Assembly: GCA_963806955.1 (NCBI GenBank)
Contig: CAWDZG010000002.1
Coordinates: 806,001 to 870,000 of the forward strand
Length of the DNA: 64,000 bases
Direction: 5' to 3'
Origin: Gaiellasilicea sp963806955
GTDB taxonomy: Bacteria > Actinomycetota > Thermoleophilia > Gaiellales > Gaiellaceae
The notes below the pieces were generated by a model. It did not search any database. It was given only the letters and a program-made list of their open reading frames with translations, and was not told where the DNA came from. Numbering within the stretch: the stretch's first letter is position 1; each line of letters opens with the position of its first letter. The position numbers and the translations under genes are program-made. Positions 24,093 through 31,627 of the stretch are shown one piece after another.

Positions 24093-25457
24093 TCAGGCCG
24101 GAGTCGGCAGGCCCTCGATCGCGCGGAGCGCCCGCTCGATCTCCTGCTCGTCGAGCGCGACGTCCTCGAGCATCCCGGCGAGGTAGTTGTCGTACGCGGC
24201 CATGTCGAAGTGGCCGTGCCCGGAGAGGTTGAAGAGGATCGTGCGCTGCTCACCGGCCTCGTCGGCCTGCCGCGCGGCCTCGAGCGCACCGTGGATCGCG
24301 TGTGAGGACTCGGGTGCCGGGATGATCCCCTCGCTGTGGGCGAAGCGGATCGCCGACGCGAACACGTCGCTCTGGACGTACGCCTCGGCCCGGATCAGCC
24401 CATCCTGGACGAGCTGCGAGATCAGCGGCGCGACGCCGTGGTAGCGGAGGCCGCCCGCGTGGATCGGCGCCGGCACGAAGTCGTGCCCGAGCGTGTGCAT
24501 GGGCACGAGCGGCGTCAGCTTGCTCGTGTCCCCGAAGTCGTAGGCGAAGAGGCCGCGGGTCAGCGTCGGGCAGGCGGCGGGCTCGGTCGCGAGCACGTCG
24601 ATCTCCCGGCCGGCGATCTTCTCGCGGATGAACGGGAACGCCAGGCCGGCGAAGTTCGAGCCGCCGCCGACACAGCCGATCACGACGTCCGGGAACGCGC
24701 CTGCCAGCTCCATCTGCGCGATCGCCTCCTGGCCGATCACCGTCTGGTGCAGCAGGACGTGGTTGAGGACGCTCCCGAGCGAGTAGGAGGTGTCGTCGCG
24801 CTGCGCGGCGTCCTCGACCGCCTCCGAGATCGCGATCCCGAGGCTCCCGGGCGTGTCCGGAGAGGCCTCGAGGATCGCGCGCCCGCACTCCGTGTCGCTC
24901 GACGGGCTGGCGACGATCTCGGCGCCCCAGAGCTGGATCATCGAGCGCCGGAACGGCTTCTGCTCGTACGAGATCCTGACCATGTAGACCTTGCACTCGA
25001 GCCCGACGAGCTTGCACGCGAACGCGAGTGCGCTGCCCCACTGGCCGGCTCCGGTCTCGGTCGACAGGCGCGTGCGGCCGGCCTGCTTGTTGTAGTACGC
25101 CTGCGCCACGGCCGTGTTCGGCTTGTGGCTGCCGGCCGGGCTGACCCCCTCGTACTTGTAGAAGATGCGCGACTTCGTGCCCACCGCCCGCTCGAGCCGG
25201 TGCGCGCGGTAGAGCGGCGTCGGGCGCCAGAGCCGGTACATGTCGAGGATCGCCTCGGGGATCGCGATCTCCGGCTCGACGCTGACTTCCTGGAGGATCA
25301 GCTCCAGCGGGAAGAGCGGCGCCAGGTCGTCCGGCCCGATCGGCTCGCCGGTGCCCGGGTGCAGCGGCGGCTGCGCCGGATTCGGCATGTCGGCGGCGAC
25401 GTTGTACCAGCGCCGGGGGAGCTGCGACTCGTCGAGCAGGAACTTCGTCTGCTCCAT
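24093..25457 (-). CDS. trpB2: TrpB2-type tryptophan synthase beta-like PLP enzyme
   Basis: 454 residues, longer than TrpB1 and with the TrpB2 N-terminal signature RRWYNVAADMPNP and PIGPDDLAPLFP. PLP-lysine motif EGVSPAGSHKPNTA, the Gly-rich ETGAGQWGSALAF, the conserved cofactor loop GCVGGGSNFAG, and C-terminal SGHGHFDMAAYDNY. It condenses indole with serine (or phosphoserine in some TrpB2 enzymes). ATG 25457 is chosen because the family begins there. The frame stays open upstream into the sigma-factor gene without a stop, an artefact of GC-rich sequence and a frameshift. Confidence 0.92.
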   Translation of the reverse strand: MEQTKFLLDESQLPRRWYNVAADMPNPAQPPLHPGTGEPIGPDDLAPLFPLELILQEVSVEPEIAIPEAILDMYRLWRPTPLYRAHRLERAVGTKSRIFYKYEGVSPAGSHKPNTAVAQAYYNKQAGRTRLSTETGAGQWGSALAFACKLVGLECKVYMVRISYEQKPFRRSMIQLWGAEIVASPSSDTECGRAILEASPDTPGSLGIAISEAVEDAAQRDDTSYSLGSVLNHVLLHQTVIGQEAIAQMELAGAFPDVVIGCVGGGSNFAGLAFPFIREKIAGREIDVLATEPAACPTLTRGLFAYDFGDTSKLTPLVPMHTLGHDFVPAPIHAGGLRYHGVAPLISQLVQDGLIRAEAYVQSDVFASAIRFAHSEGIIPAPESSHAIHGALEAARQADEAGEQRTILFNLSGHGHFDMAAYDNYLAGMLEDVALDEQEIERALRAIEGLPTPA

Positions 25458-25521
25458 GGCACGGACCCTAAACGAGCGGCCGCGCGTCTGCCAAGCTCCA
25501 GCACGGTCCGACCGCCGAGCG

Positions 25522-26741
25522 CTACGGCAGGAGCGGAATCGAGACGGCCGGCGGAGCGGCAGGCAGCGGCGCCGGCAGCGCGGGGAGGGTGGTGTCGGCC
25601 GGCAGGACCGCCTCGACGGCGTCGACGACCTGTGCGACCACCGGAGCAATGAAACCGGCCGCCAGCTCGACAGGCTCGGCGACGACAGGGGGCAGCGACA
25701 CGTCAGGGAGCGAGACGGGCTGCGAGCCCTTGTCGGGAGCCTCGGGGAGCCGAGGCATCGCCCGCGCGGCGGGCGAGACCGTGGTGGGCACGACTGGAGC
25801 GACCGCTCGAGGCTCGGCGCGGGCGCCGGCTCGGCCACCGTGGCCGGAGGCGGAGTCGCCGGTACGAGTCGCGTGGCAGTGGGTCGGGCGACCGGGGCCG
25901 GCCGGCTCGCGGCAGTTTGCGCCTGCGGGAGGCCCGTGACCACCACCGGTCTCGGCGAGCGCAGCGGCGCCGACACGTCTGCCGTCGGCCCGGGTAGCGA
26001 CCGCGCGGGAGGTGGAGCGGTCTGTTGTCGCTGCATCGTCGTGCCCGCGACCGCACCCACGCCGACCGTCACGACCGCCGCCGCGCCGACGAGCTTCGCG
26101 GCGGCGCCGCCGCCGCCCAGCAGCGACTTCAACACCGAGAGCAGCGAGGCGGCGTCGAGCGCACGCAAGCGCCCGAGCTGAGCCGCAAGCGTCCGGCGGC
26201 CGCGGAAGATGAGCGTCTCGACCGCCGCCTTGCCGAGCCCGAGCTCCTCCTCGATCTCCGCGTAGCTCCGCCCCTGCCACTCCCGCAGGAGGATCGCTCG
26301 CCGTTGCGGCTCCGGCAGGTCCAGCAGCGCGACCTTGAGCGCCTCGATGTCGACGCGCTCCGGGCTCTCGGCTCCGGCGAGCCGCTCGAGCTCTCGCGGG
26401 TCCCGCGGCAGCTCGTGCTCGCGCACGCGCCGCGCGTCGCGGTACCGGTTCAGGCAGACGTTCTGCGCGATCGTGACGAGCCAGGTCGCCTCGGCGAGCG
26501 GCCGGACACCGCGCGCGAGCGCTCGCTGAGCGAGCAGAAAGGTCGTCTGCGCGGCGTCCTCCGCCTCCTCGCGGCTGCGTAGCCGCGACCGGCAGAACGC
26601 CAGGATGCGCTGGCCGTGCCGGTCGAAGAGACCGGCGACCTCGACTGCCGTATGCGACGGCGAGACCTCGACCCCGGTCGCGCGTCCTCGTGCTGGCTCT
26701 GCGGCGATCGCTCGCTCCCTCGGAGACGGCTTGAGCGACAA
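25522..26741 (-). CDS. Sigma-70 ECF-like factor with membrane segment and Pro/Ala-rich tail (frameshifted)
   Basis: Residues of sigma region 2 (LFDRHGQRILAFCRSRLRSR, then EEAEDAAQTTFLLAQ) and region 4 (LPEPQRRAILLREWQGRSYA, then EIEEELGLGKAAVETLIFRG) are clear. Then comes a hydrophobic helix AAKLVGAAAVVTVGVGAVAG and a long Pro/Ala/Val-rich tail. The tail's coding-like frame changes near 25815: before it the sigma frame reads PATVAEPAPAP, after it the other frame reads RAVAPVVPTTVSPAARAM and VSLPDVSLPPVVAEPVELAA, ending at 25522. One missing base would join them. Start TTG 26741 is tentative. Possibly a membrane-tethered sigma factor. Confidence 0.65.
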
Positions 26742-26770
26742 AAGTGTCCGTCCGGCGACCGCTCGGCGGT

Positions 26771-26787
26771 GTCCCCCGAAAGGGGGA
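26771..26787 (+). promoter_or_regulatory. Stable GAAA-tetraloop hairpin in divergent leader
   Basis: CCCCC (26773-26777), loop GAAA, GGGGG (26782-26786), lying between the divergent sigma factor and response regulator genes, 57 bp before the regulator start. It is followed by GGCC(26795-26798)...GGCC and a CACCG able to pair with an upstream CGGTG, so a small three-helix leader is possible. It matches no riboswitch class I know. Confidence 0.4.
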
Positions 26788-26843
26788 ACTTCACGGCCGG
26801 TGCAAGTTCGAGGCCGCCACCGGTTCTCTGCCCGTGCCCAGCG

Positions 26844-27257
26844 ATGGAACGCCGCCGCCCTCTCAGCGTCCTCCTCGTGGAGGATCACGATGCTTTCGCC
26901 CTCACGCTTGCGACCGTGCTCGCGACCGACTCGCGGCTCGAGATCGTCGACCGGGCCGCGGACGGGCGAGCCGGGGTCGACCTCGCGCTGCTGCACCAGC
27001 CCGACGTCGTGCTGATGGACATCTACATGCCGAACCTGGACGGGATCGACGCCACCCGCGAGCTGACGGAGCTCCTGCCGGAGACCACCGTGCTGATTCT
27101 CTCCTCCACGGACGCCGAGCAGGACGTGGAGCGCGCGCTCGCGGCGGGGGCTACCGCGTTCCTGCCGAAGGATGCCCGGCTGCCCGAGCTCATCGACGCG
27201 ATCCTGGCGCACGCACCCGAGCGTGAGCCGCACCCACGCGCCGGCGCCTGTCTTTGA
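26844..27257 (+). CDS. Receiver-only response regulator
   Basis: 137 residues: acidic pair in LLVEDHDAFAL, acceptor Asp in VVLMDIYMPNLDG, Ser/Thr switch in LILSSTDAEQ, Lys in AFLPKDARLPEL. The C-terminus ends after the receiver (AHAPEREPHPRAGACL), with no HTH. ATG 26844 begins the domain; the longer frame overlaps the divergent sigma gene. Divergent pairing with the unusual sigma factor suggests that phosphorylation of this receiver could influence sigma activity, by analogy to other partner-switch systems, but nothing in the sequence proves it. Confidence 0.8.
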   Translation: MERRRPLSVLLVEDHDAFALTLATVLATDSRLEIVDRAADGRAGVDLALLHQPDVVLMDIYMPNLDGIDATRELTELLPETTVLILSSTDAEQDVERALAAGATAFLPKDARLPELIDAILAHAPEREPHPRAGACL

Positions 27258-27265
27258 GGTGGCTG

Positions 27266-27302
27266 ATCCGAACGGCGCTCGGGCGGCGGGCGCCGTTCGG
27301 AT
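27266..27302 (+). terminator. Strong stem-loop after the receiver gene
   Basis: Perfect 12-bp stem ATCCGAACGGCG / CGCCGTTCGGAT with a 13-nt GC-rich loop, starting nine bases after the stop codon. No T-run follows, so it is a likely intrinsic-type or Rho-assisted terminator of the kind usual in high-GC actinobacteria. Confidence 0.65.
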
Positions 27303-27368
27303 GAGCCGCTTCTCGCCGAGGACGTTCTTAACCGGCGCTTAGGATCTCCCGCCTAGCATGGGCGGACG

Positions 27369-28326
27369 ATGCGCCGGGTGCTCGTTCTCCTCGCAGTGGT
27401 CTCGCTCGCGTTCGCCGGCGGCGCGGATGCGGCCGAGGTGCTCAGCCAGGACGACCAGGGGCGCACGATCCGCTTCGACGTCCGCGCGGAGAACGTCGAC
27501 GCCGAGTGGTACGCGACGATCCTCCGTGCCGCGCCGCACGGCGACGAGATCTCGACCGTGCGGATCGACCTCGTCTCGATGAGGCGAGCTGCGCGCGGTC
27601 TGCGGCGAGGGCGCCGCGGGGTGCTACAGCCGGAACGTGATCGTCGTCCCGGCCGAGCAGAGCGAGGACAACGCGCACACGGTCGTGCACGAGTACGGCC
27701 ACCACCTCGACCGCTCGACACCGGTGGCCGGCATCGCCGAGCCGAACGGGACGAGCATCTGGTGGCGCGCCCGCGGCGTCGCGGAGCTCGTCCGGACGGG
27801 CAGCGTCGCCCGCGACTACCGGATCGGCTGGGACCGCAGCATCGCCGAGATCTTCGCCGAGGACTATGCCCAGCTCGCCCGGCCGAGCGGCCGGTACGCG
27901 ATCCGGTGGCTCGACCGCCCGAACGAGACCGTGCTCGGCGCGCTCAAGGCGGATCTCGGGCTCGGCCCGGAGCCGGCGGACCTGACGCCGCCCGCGGTCA
28001 AGCCGGTCACGATCGCGCGCCGCGGCGCGCTCGCCCCCAGGGGGTCCACGGCGATCCAATTCGGGCTGCTCGGCCCCGGCCGACGCGTCGAAGCGACCGC
28101 CCACTTTGCCGGCAAGGCGGAGCGAACGAAGGTGCGGGCGCGGCTGACGATCCGCTGCGACGGCCGGACCGTCGTCTCGAAGGTGATCGGGAGCGGCAAG
28201 ACCGCCGTCTCGATCGACCGGCGCAATCTCGGGCCGGCCGACTGCACCGCCACGCTCGCCAGCACGAGCACGTCGAAGCGAACGTTCGTCCTCACCGTGC
28301 GCCTCTCGATCGGCCCCGGCGTGTAA
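27369..28326 (+). pseudogene. Secreted putative zinc metallopeptidase-like protein, frameshifted
   Basis: An N-terminal signal peptide (VLVLLAVVSLAFAGGADA) leads into EVLSQDDQGRTIRFDV and VDAEWYATILRAAPHG in one frame. Near 27583 coding passes to another frame, ELRAVCGEGAAGCYSRNVI, then VVPAEQSEDNAHTVVHEYGHHLDR, where HEYGH is an HExxH zinc motif, with a further WDRSIAEIFAEDYAQL that could supply the third ligand. A C-terminal beta-rich domain follows to the TAA at 28326. Removing one C from AGGCGAG near 27585 would fuse the parts. No peptidase family recognised beyond the motif. Confidence 0.6.
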
Positions 28327-28330
28327 GGCC

Positions 28331-28352
28331 GCGCCTGCCTCAGAGCAGGCGC
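28331..28352. terminator. Bidirectional stem-loop between convergent genes
   Basis: Perfect 8-bp stem GCGCCTGC / GCAGGCGC with a 6-nt loop, in the 13-bp gap between the secreted protein and the permease and covering the permease stop codon. It can serve transcripts from both sides. Confidence 0.6.
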
Positions 28353-29005
28353 TTCTCGAGCCGGGCGGCCAGCCGCGTCAGCGGGAACGAGATGATGAAG
28401 AACGCCGCCGCGACCCCGGCGTAGATCTCGAGCGCGTGCGAGTCGAGCGTGGTGAACGTGAGCCGCTCGGCCGAGCGCTCGCCCGTCTCGAGCAGCTCGG
28501 CGGCACCGATCACCTGGGCGATCGTCGTGTTCTGGATGATGTTCACGAGCAGCGACACGAACGGCGGCAGCAGCCGGCGCAGCGCCTGCGGCAGGATCAC
28601 GTGGCGGTGGCGGCCGAGCCAGCCGAAGCCGAGCGCGCCGGCCGCCTCGTGCTGCTCCCGCGGGATCGAGCCGACGGCGCCACGCGTCGCCTCGGCGACC
28701 TGGGCGCTGCCCCACAGGGTCAGCCCGATCGAGGCGGCGAGGAAGGGGTCGAAGCGGAAGCTGTCGCTCGCGGACGGAAGGGCGAAGAAGATGATGAAGA
28801 GCGTGACGAGGATCGGCAACCCGCGCCAGACCTCGATGTAGAGCCGGATGGGCGCGCGCACGAGCCGCGAATCGAGTGTCAGCAGCGTGCCGAGCACGAC
28901 ACCGATCACGGCGCTGCCGACGAGCGCGAACCCGGCGATCCGGAGCGTGCCGGGCAGGCCCTCCTGGAGCATGTACCGCGCGACCGGCTCGACCCAGTCG
29001 GGCAT
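28340..29005 (-). CDS. Polar amino-acid ABC transporter permease (second)
   Basis: 221 residues, His/Glu/Gln/Arg family membrane protein. About five hydrophobic helices and the EAA loop EAAGALGFGWLGRHRHVILPQ (EAA---G---------I-LP), preceded by YIEVWRGLPILVTLF. Last gene of an ATPase-binding protein-permease-permease operon, overlapping the upstream permease by one base. With its partner it forms the heterodimeric channel. Confidence 0.9.
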   Translation of the reverse strand: MPDWVEPVARYMLQEGLPGTLRIAGFALVGSAVIGVVLGTLLTLDSRLVRAPIRLYIEVWRGLPILVTLFIIFFALPSASDSFRFDPFLAASIGLTLWGSAQVAEATRGAVGSIPREQHEAAGALGFGWLGRHRHVILPQALRRLLPPFVSLLVNIIQNTTIAQVIGAAELLETGERSAERLTFTTLDSHALEIYAGVAAAFFIISFPLTRLAARLEKRLL

Positions 29006-29682
29006 CAGCTGCGGTCCTCCGGCAGCGCGAGGCGGCCCTCGAGCACGCGAATCAACCCGGAGAGGCTCCAGACGATCACGAGGTACATGACCGCGAGCGT
29101 CCCGAACGTCTCGAGCGTGCGCGGCGAGAGCGCGTTGATGTTGTACGCCGTCGTCGTCAGCTCCTCGTAGCCGATCACGTACATCAGCGAGGTGTTCTTG
29201 ACGACCGAGATGTAGGTGTTGATCGAGGGCGGCAGCGCAATCCGGCCGCCGATCGGCAGCAGCACGTTCAGGAAGGTGCGGAAGCCGCCGAAGCCGAGCG
29301 CCCCCGCTGCCTCGCGGTAGCGGTGCGGCACGGCGAGGAAGCCGGCGCGGAAGTTCTCCGTGTTGAAGGCGCCACCCCAGACCGTGACCGTCACGCAGGC
29401 GACGGTGAACGCGTCCAGCGTGATCCCTGCCGACGGGAGCCCGTAGAAGACGAAGAAGATCTGGACGAGGATCGGGGTGTTCCGGATCACCTCGACGTAG
29501 ACGGCCGCGAGCTGGCTGATCACCGGAATCCTGTAGGCGCGTGCAGCGCCCAGCACGAGGCCGATCACGAACGAGCCCGCCACCGCGATCGCGGAGACGA
29601 GCAGGGTGCGGCCGAGGCCGTCGACGAGCTCGCCGCCGTAGGTCGAGAAGTACGACCAGTCGACTGCGACCGCGAGCGTCAT
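29005..29682 (-). CDS. Polar amino-acid ABC transporter permease (first)
   Basis: 225 residues of the same HEQR permease family: YVEVIRNTPILVQIFFVFYG and EAA loop EAAGALGFGGFRTFLNVLLP are diagnostic. Follows the binding-protein gene after a 64-bp gap that holds a very stable hairpin, and overlaps the next permease. Start ATG at 29682. Confidence 0.9.
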   Translation of the reverse strand: MTLAVAVDWSYFSTYGGELVDGLGRTLLVSAIAVAGSFVIGLVLGAARAYRIPVISQLAAVYVEVIRNTPILVQIFFVFYGLPSAGITLDAFTVACVTVTVWGGAFNTENFRAGFLAVPHRYREAAGALGFGGFRTFLNVLLPIGGRIALPPSINTYISVVKNTSLMYVIGYEELTTTAYNINALSPRTLETFGTLAVMYLVIVWSLSGLIRVLEGRLALPEDRS

Positions 29683-29693
29683 CGGCTGGACGT

Positions 29694-29723
29694 GGGGGCG
29701 GCCGCCTCGCGGCGGCCGCCCCC
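29694..29723 (-). promoter_or_regulatory. Intra-operon hairpin between binding protein and permease
   Basis: Perfect 13-bp stem GGGGGCGGCCGCC / GGCGGCCGCCCCC with a four-base loop. Its place just after the binding-protein gene and before the permeases fits the known use of such hairpins to protect the upstream mRNA and lower downstream expression, so that binding protein exceeds membrane subunits. Confidence 0.6.
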
Positions 29724-29746
29724 GGTCGATTCGATCCGTCCGAGCC

Positions 29747-30667
29747 CTACGGGCACTGGGTGGTCAGGTCACCCTTGCTGTAGTAGAAGACCTGCTTCGG
29801 ACGCAGGATGTTCTTCGAGAACGCCGACAGGTTCCGCGCCGGCACGCTCGCCTTCATGATCGGGAAGAACGCGTCCCGCTTGGACATGATGTTCAGCCGC
29901 GAGTCGACCCACCGCTTCATCGCGGCGTTGCCCTGCTTGAAGCCGATCCCGTAGGGCAGCGGCAGGAACAGGTCGTTCGTCAGCTTCAGGTTCGGGTCGG
30001 CAACCGCGATCCCGAGCAGAACCGTGTCGTCCCACATCAGCGTGTCCGCCCGCCCGTCGCGGAATGCGAGCAGAGCGTTTGTGAAGCTGTCGGTCACGAC
30101 GAGCTTCGTCTGCGGGAAGCAGTTCTTGATCCAGCGGTCGTAGATCGAGCCGCTCGTCGTCGCCACCGTCTTCCCGGCCAGGTCGGCCGTCGACCGGATC
30201 GGCGAGTCATTCTTGACGAGCAGGCGGCCCGTCGCCTTGTAGTACGCCCGCGAGAAGTCGATCCGCGTGTCGCGGTCGGCGGTGTACGTGAACGTCGCGA
30301 TCACGAGGTCGACGCGACCCGTGTTGATCGCCGGCTCGCGCGCCGGGGTCGTCAGGCACGTGTAGCTGACGCGGTTCGAGCGGCCGAAGGCGAAGCGCGA
30401 GAACCACTTCGCGATCTCGACGTCGAAGCCCGCGTTCTTGCCCTGGACGTTGATGTAGCCGAACGGCGGCGAGTCGCACTTGATGCCGATGTTCCAGCGC
30501 TTACGCTGAGCCACCTCCGCCGGCAGCGGCGGCAGCTTCCGCTTCGCGGCCTGGGTCTCCGCCCCGGCCGTCGCTGTCGCTTCGGTGGGCTGCGCCGACC
30601 CCAGCGTCGCCGCGAACGCGGCAACCAGGGCTACCCCGAGCACAGCCAGTACCAGCATCCTTCTCAT
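29747..30667 (-). CDS. Polar amino-acid ABC transporter substrate-binding protein
   Basis: 306 residues, SBP family 3. Signal peptide MLVLAVLGVALVAAFAATLG; domain opening RWNIGIKCDSPPFGYINVQG, family block NAGFDVEIAKWFSRFAFG, VDLVIATFTYTADRDTRIDF and the second-lobe AGKTVATTSGSIYDRWI and DTLMWDDTVLLGIA. A glutamate/polar-type ligand is suggested by the family, not proven. No lipobox, so either released or tethered through the uncleaved signal. Overlaps the ATPase gene by 4 bp (ATGA). Confidence 0.9.
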   Translation of the reverse strand: MRRMLVLAVLGVALVAAFAATLGSAQPTEATATAGAETQAAKRKLPPLPAEVAQRKRWNIGIKCDSPPFGYINVQGKNAGFDVEIAKWFSRFAFGRSNRVSYTCLTTPAREPAINTGRVDLVIATFTYTADRDTRIDFSRAYYKATGRLLVKNDSPIRSTADLAGKTVATTSGSIYDRWIKNCFPQTKLVVTDSFTNALLAFRDGRADTLMWDDTVLLGIAVADPNLKLTNDLFLPLPYGIGFKQGNAAMKRWVDSRLNIMSKRDAFFPIMKASVPARNLSAFSKNILRPKQVFYYSKGDLTTQCP

Positions 30668-31461
30668 TCCGTTGCTCCTTCCTCGGTGATTGACAAATTC
30701 TCGAGCGAGCTCGCGAGCTGGAGCGAGCGGCCGAGGAACCGCCGCGTCCGCTCCTCCTGCGGGTTGTCGAGCACGGTCGCCGGCACGCCCTGCTCGACGA
30801 TGCGCCCCTCGTCCATGAAGATCAACCGGTCGCCGACCTCACGCGCGAACTGCATCTCGTGCGTGACGACGAGCATCGTCATCCCGTCCTGGGCGAGGTC
30901 GCGCATCACGAGCAGCACCTCGCCGACGAGCTCGGGGTCGAGCGCCGAGGTCACCTCGTCGAAGAGGATCACCCGCGGCTCCATCATCAGGGCGCGCGCG
31001 ATCGCGACGCGCTGCTGCTGGCCGCCGGAGAGCTGGTGCGGATGCTGGCCTGCCTTCTCCTCGAGCCCCACCCGGACGAGCAGCTCCTGCGCACGGGCCT
31101 CCGCCTGCGCCCGTGGCTGCTTGCGGATCCGGCGGGCGGCAAGCGTCAGGTTGTCGAGGACGGTCAGGTGCGGAAAGAGGTTGAACTGCTGGAAGACCAT
31201 CCCGATCCGCTGCCGCACACCCGAGACGTCGACTCCCTTGCCCGTGATCTCCTCGCCCTCGAACCAGATCCGGCCCGACTGGAGCGGCTCGAGCAGGTTC
31301 ACGCAGCGCAGCAGCGTGCTCTTGCCGCTGCCGCTCGGCCCGATGACCGTGAGCACCTCACCGCTCGCCACCTCGAGGTCGATCCCGCGCAGCACCTCGT
31401 TCGCGCCGAAGCTCTTGTGGACGTCCTCGAGCCGCACGACGGGGTCCGTCGCTCGGCTCAT
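30664..31461 (-). CDS. Polar amino-acid ABC transporter ATPase
   Basis: 265 residues, GlnQ/HisP type. Walker A GPSGSGKSTLLRC, Q-loop GMVFQQFNLFPHLTV, signature LSGGQQQRVAIARAL, Walker B VILFDEVTSALDPE, switch His in MLVVTHEMQFA. Start ATG 31461 begins the family domain (VVRLEDVHKSFG); the frame upstream is spurious. First gene of the importer operon, 166 bp from the divergent GGDEF/HD-GYP gene. Confidence 0.93.
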   Translation of the reverse strand: MSRATDPVVRLEDVHKSFGANEVLRGIDLEVASGEVLTVIGPSGSGKSTLLRCVNLLEPLQSGRIWFEGEEITGKGVDVSGVRQRIGMVFQQFNLFPHLTVLDNLTLAARRIRKQPRAQAEARAQELLVRVGLEEKAGQHPHQLSGGQQQRVAIARALMMEPRVILFDEVTSALDPELVGEVLLVMRDLAQDGMTMLVVTHEMQFAREVGDRLIFMDEGRIVEQGVPATVLDNPQEERTRRFLGRSLQLASSLENLSITEEGATE

Positions 31462-31627
31462 GCTGGGGGACTCCGCCGCGGTGGCCACTCGCAAGAAGCC
31501 ATACAAGGGAACGGCGAGACTGAAGTCAAGCCTTGTTCGCCTCACCCGAAAGAGGGAGAGCAGCGCAGGCGAATGGCCCGATGATGCGTCTGCGGTGCTG
31601 CGGCCGGTCCGCGGCGCCCGTGCCGAC

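Noticed and set aside
26771..26820. Cyclic-di-GMP riboswitch
   Set aside because: A GAAA tetraloop stem is present, but the conserved single-stranded segments of that class are not.
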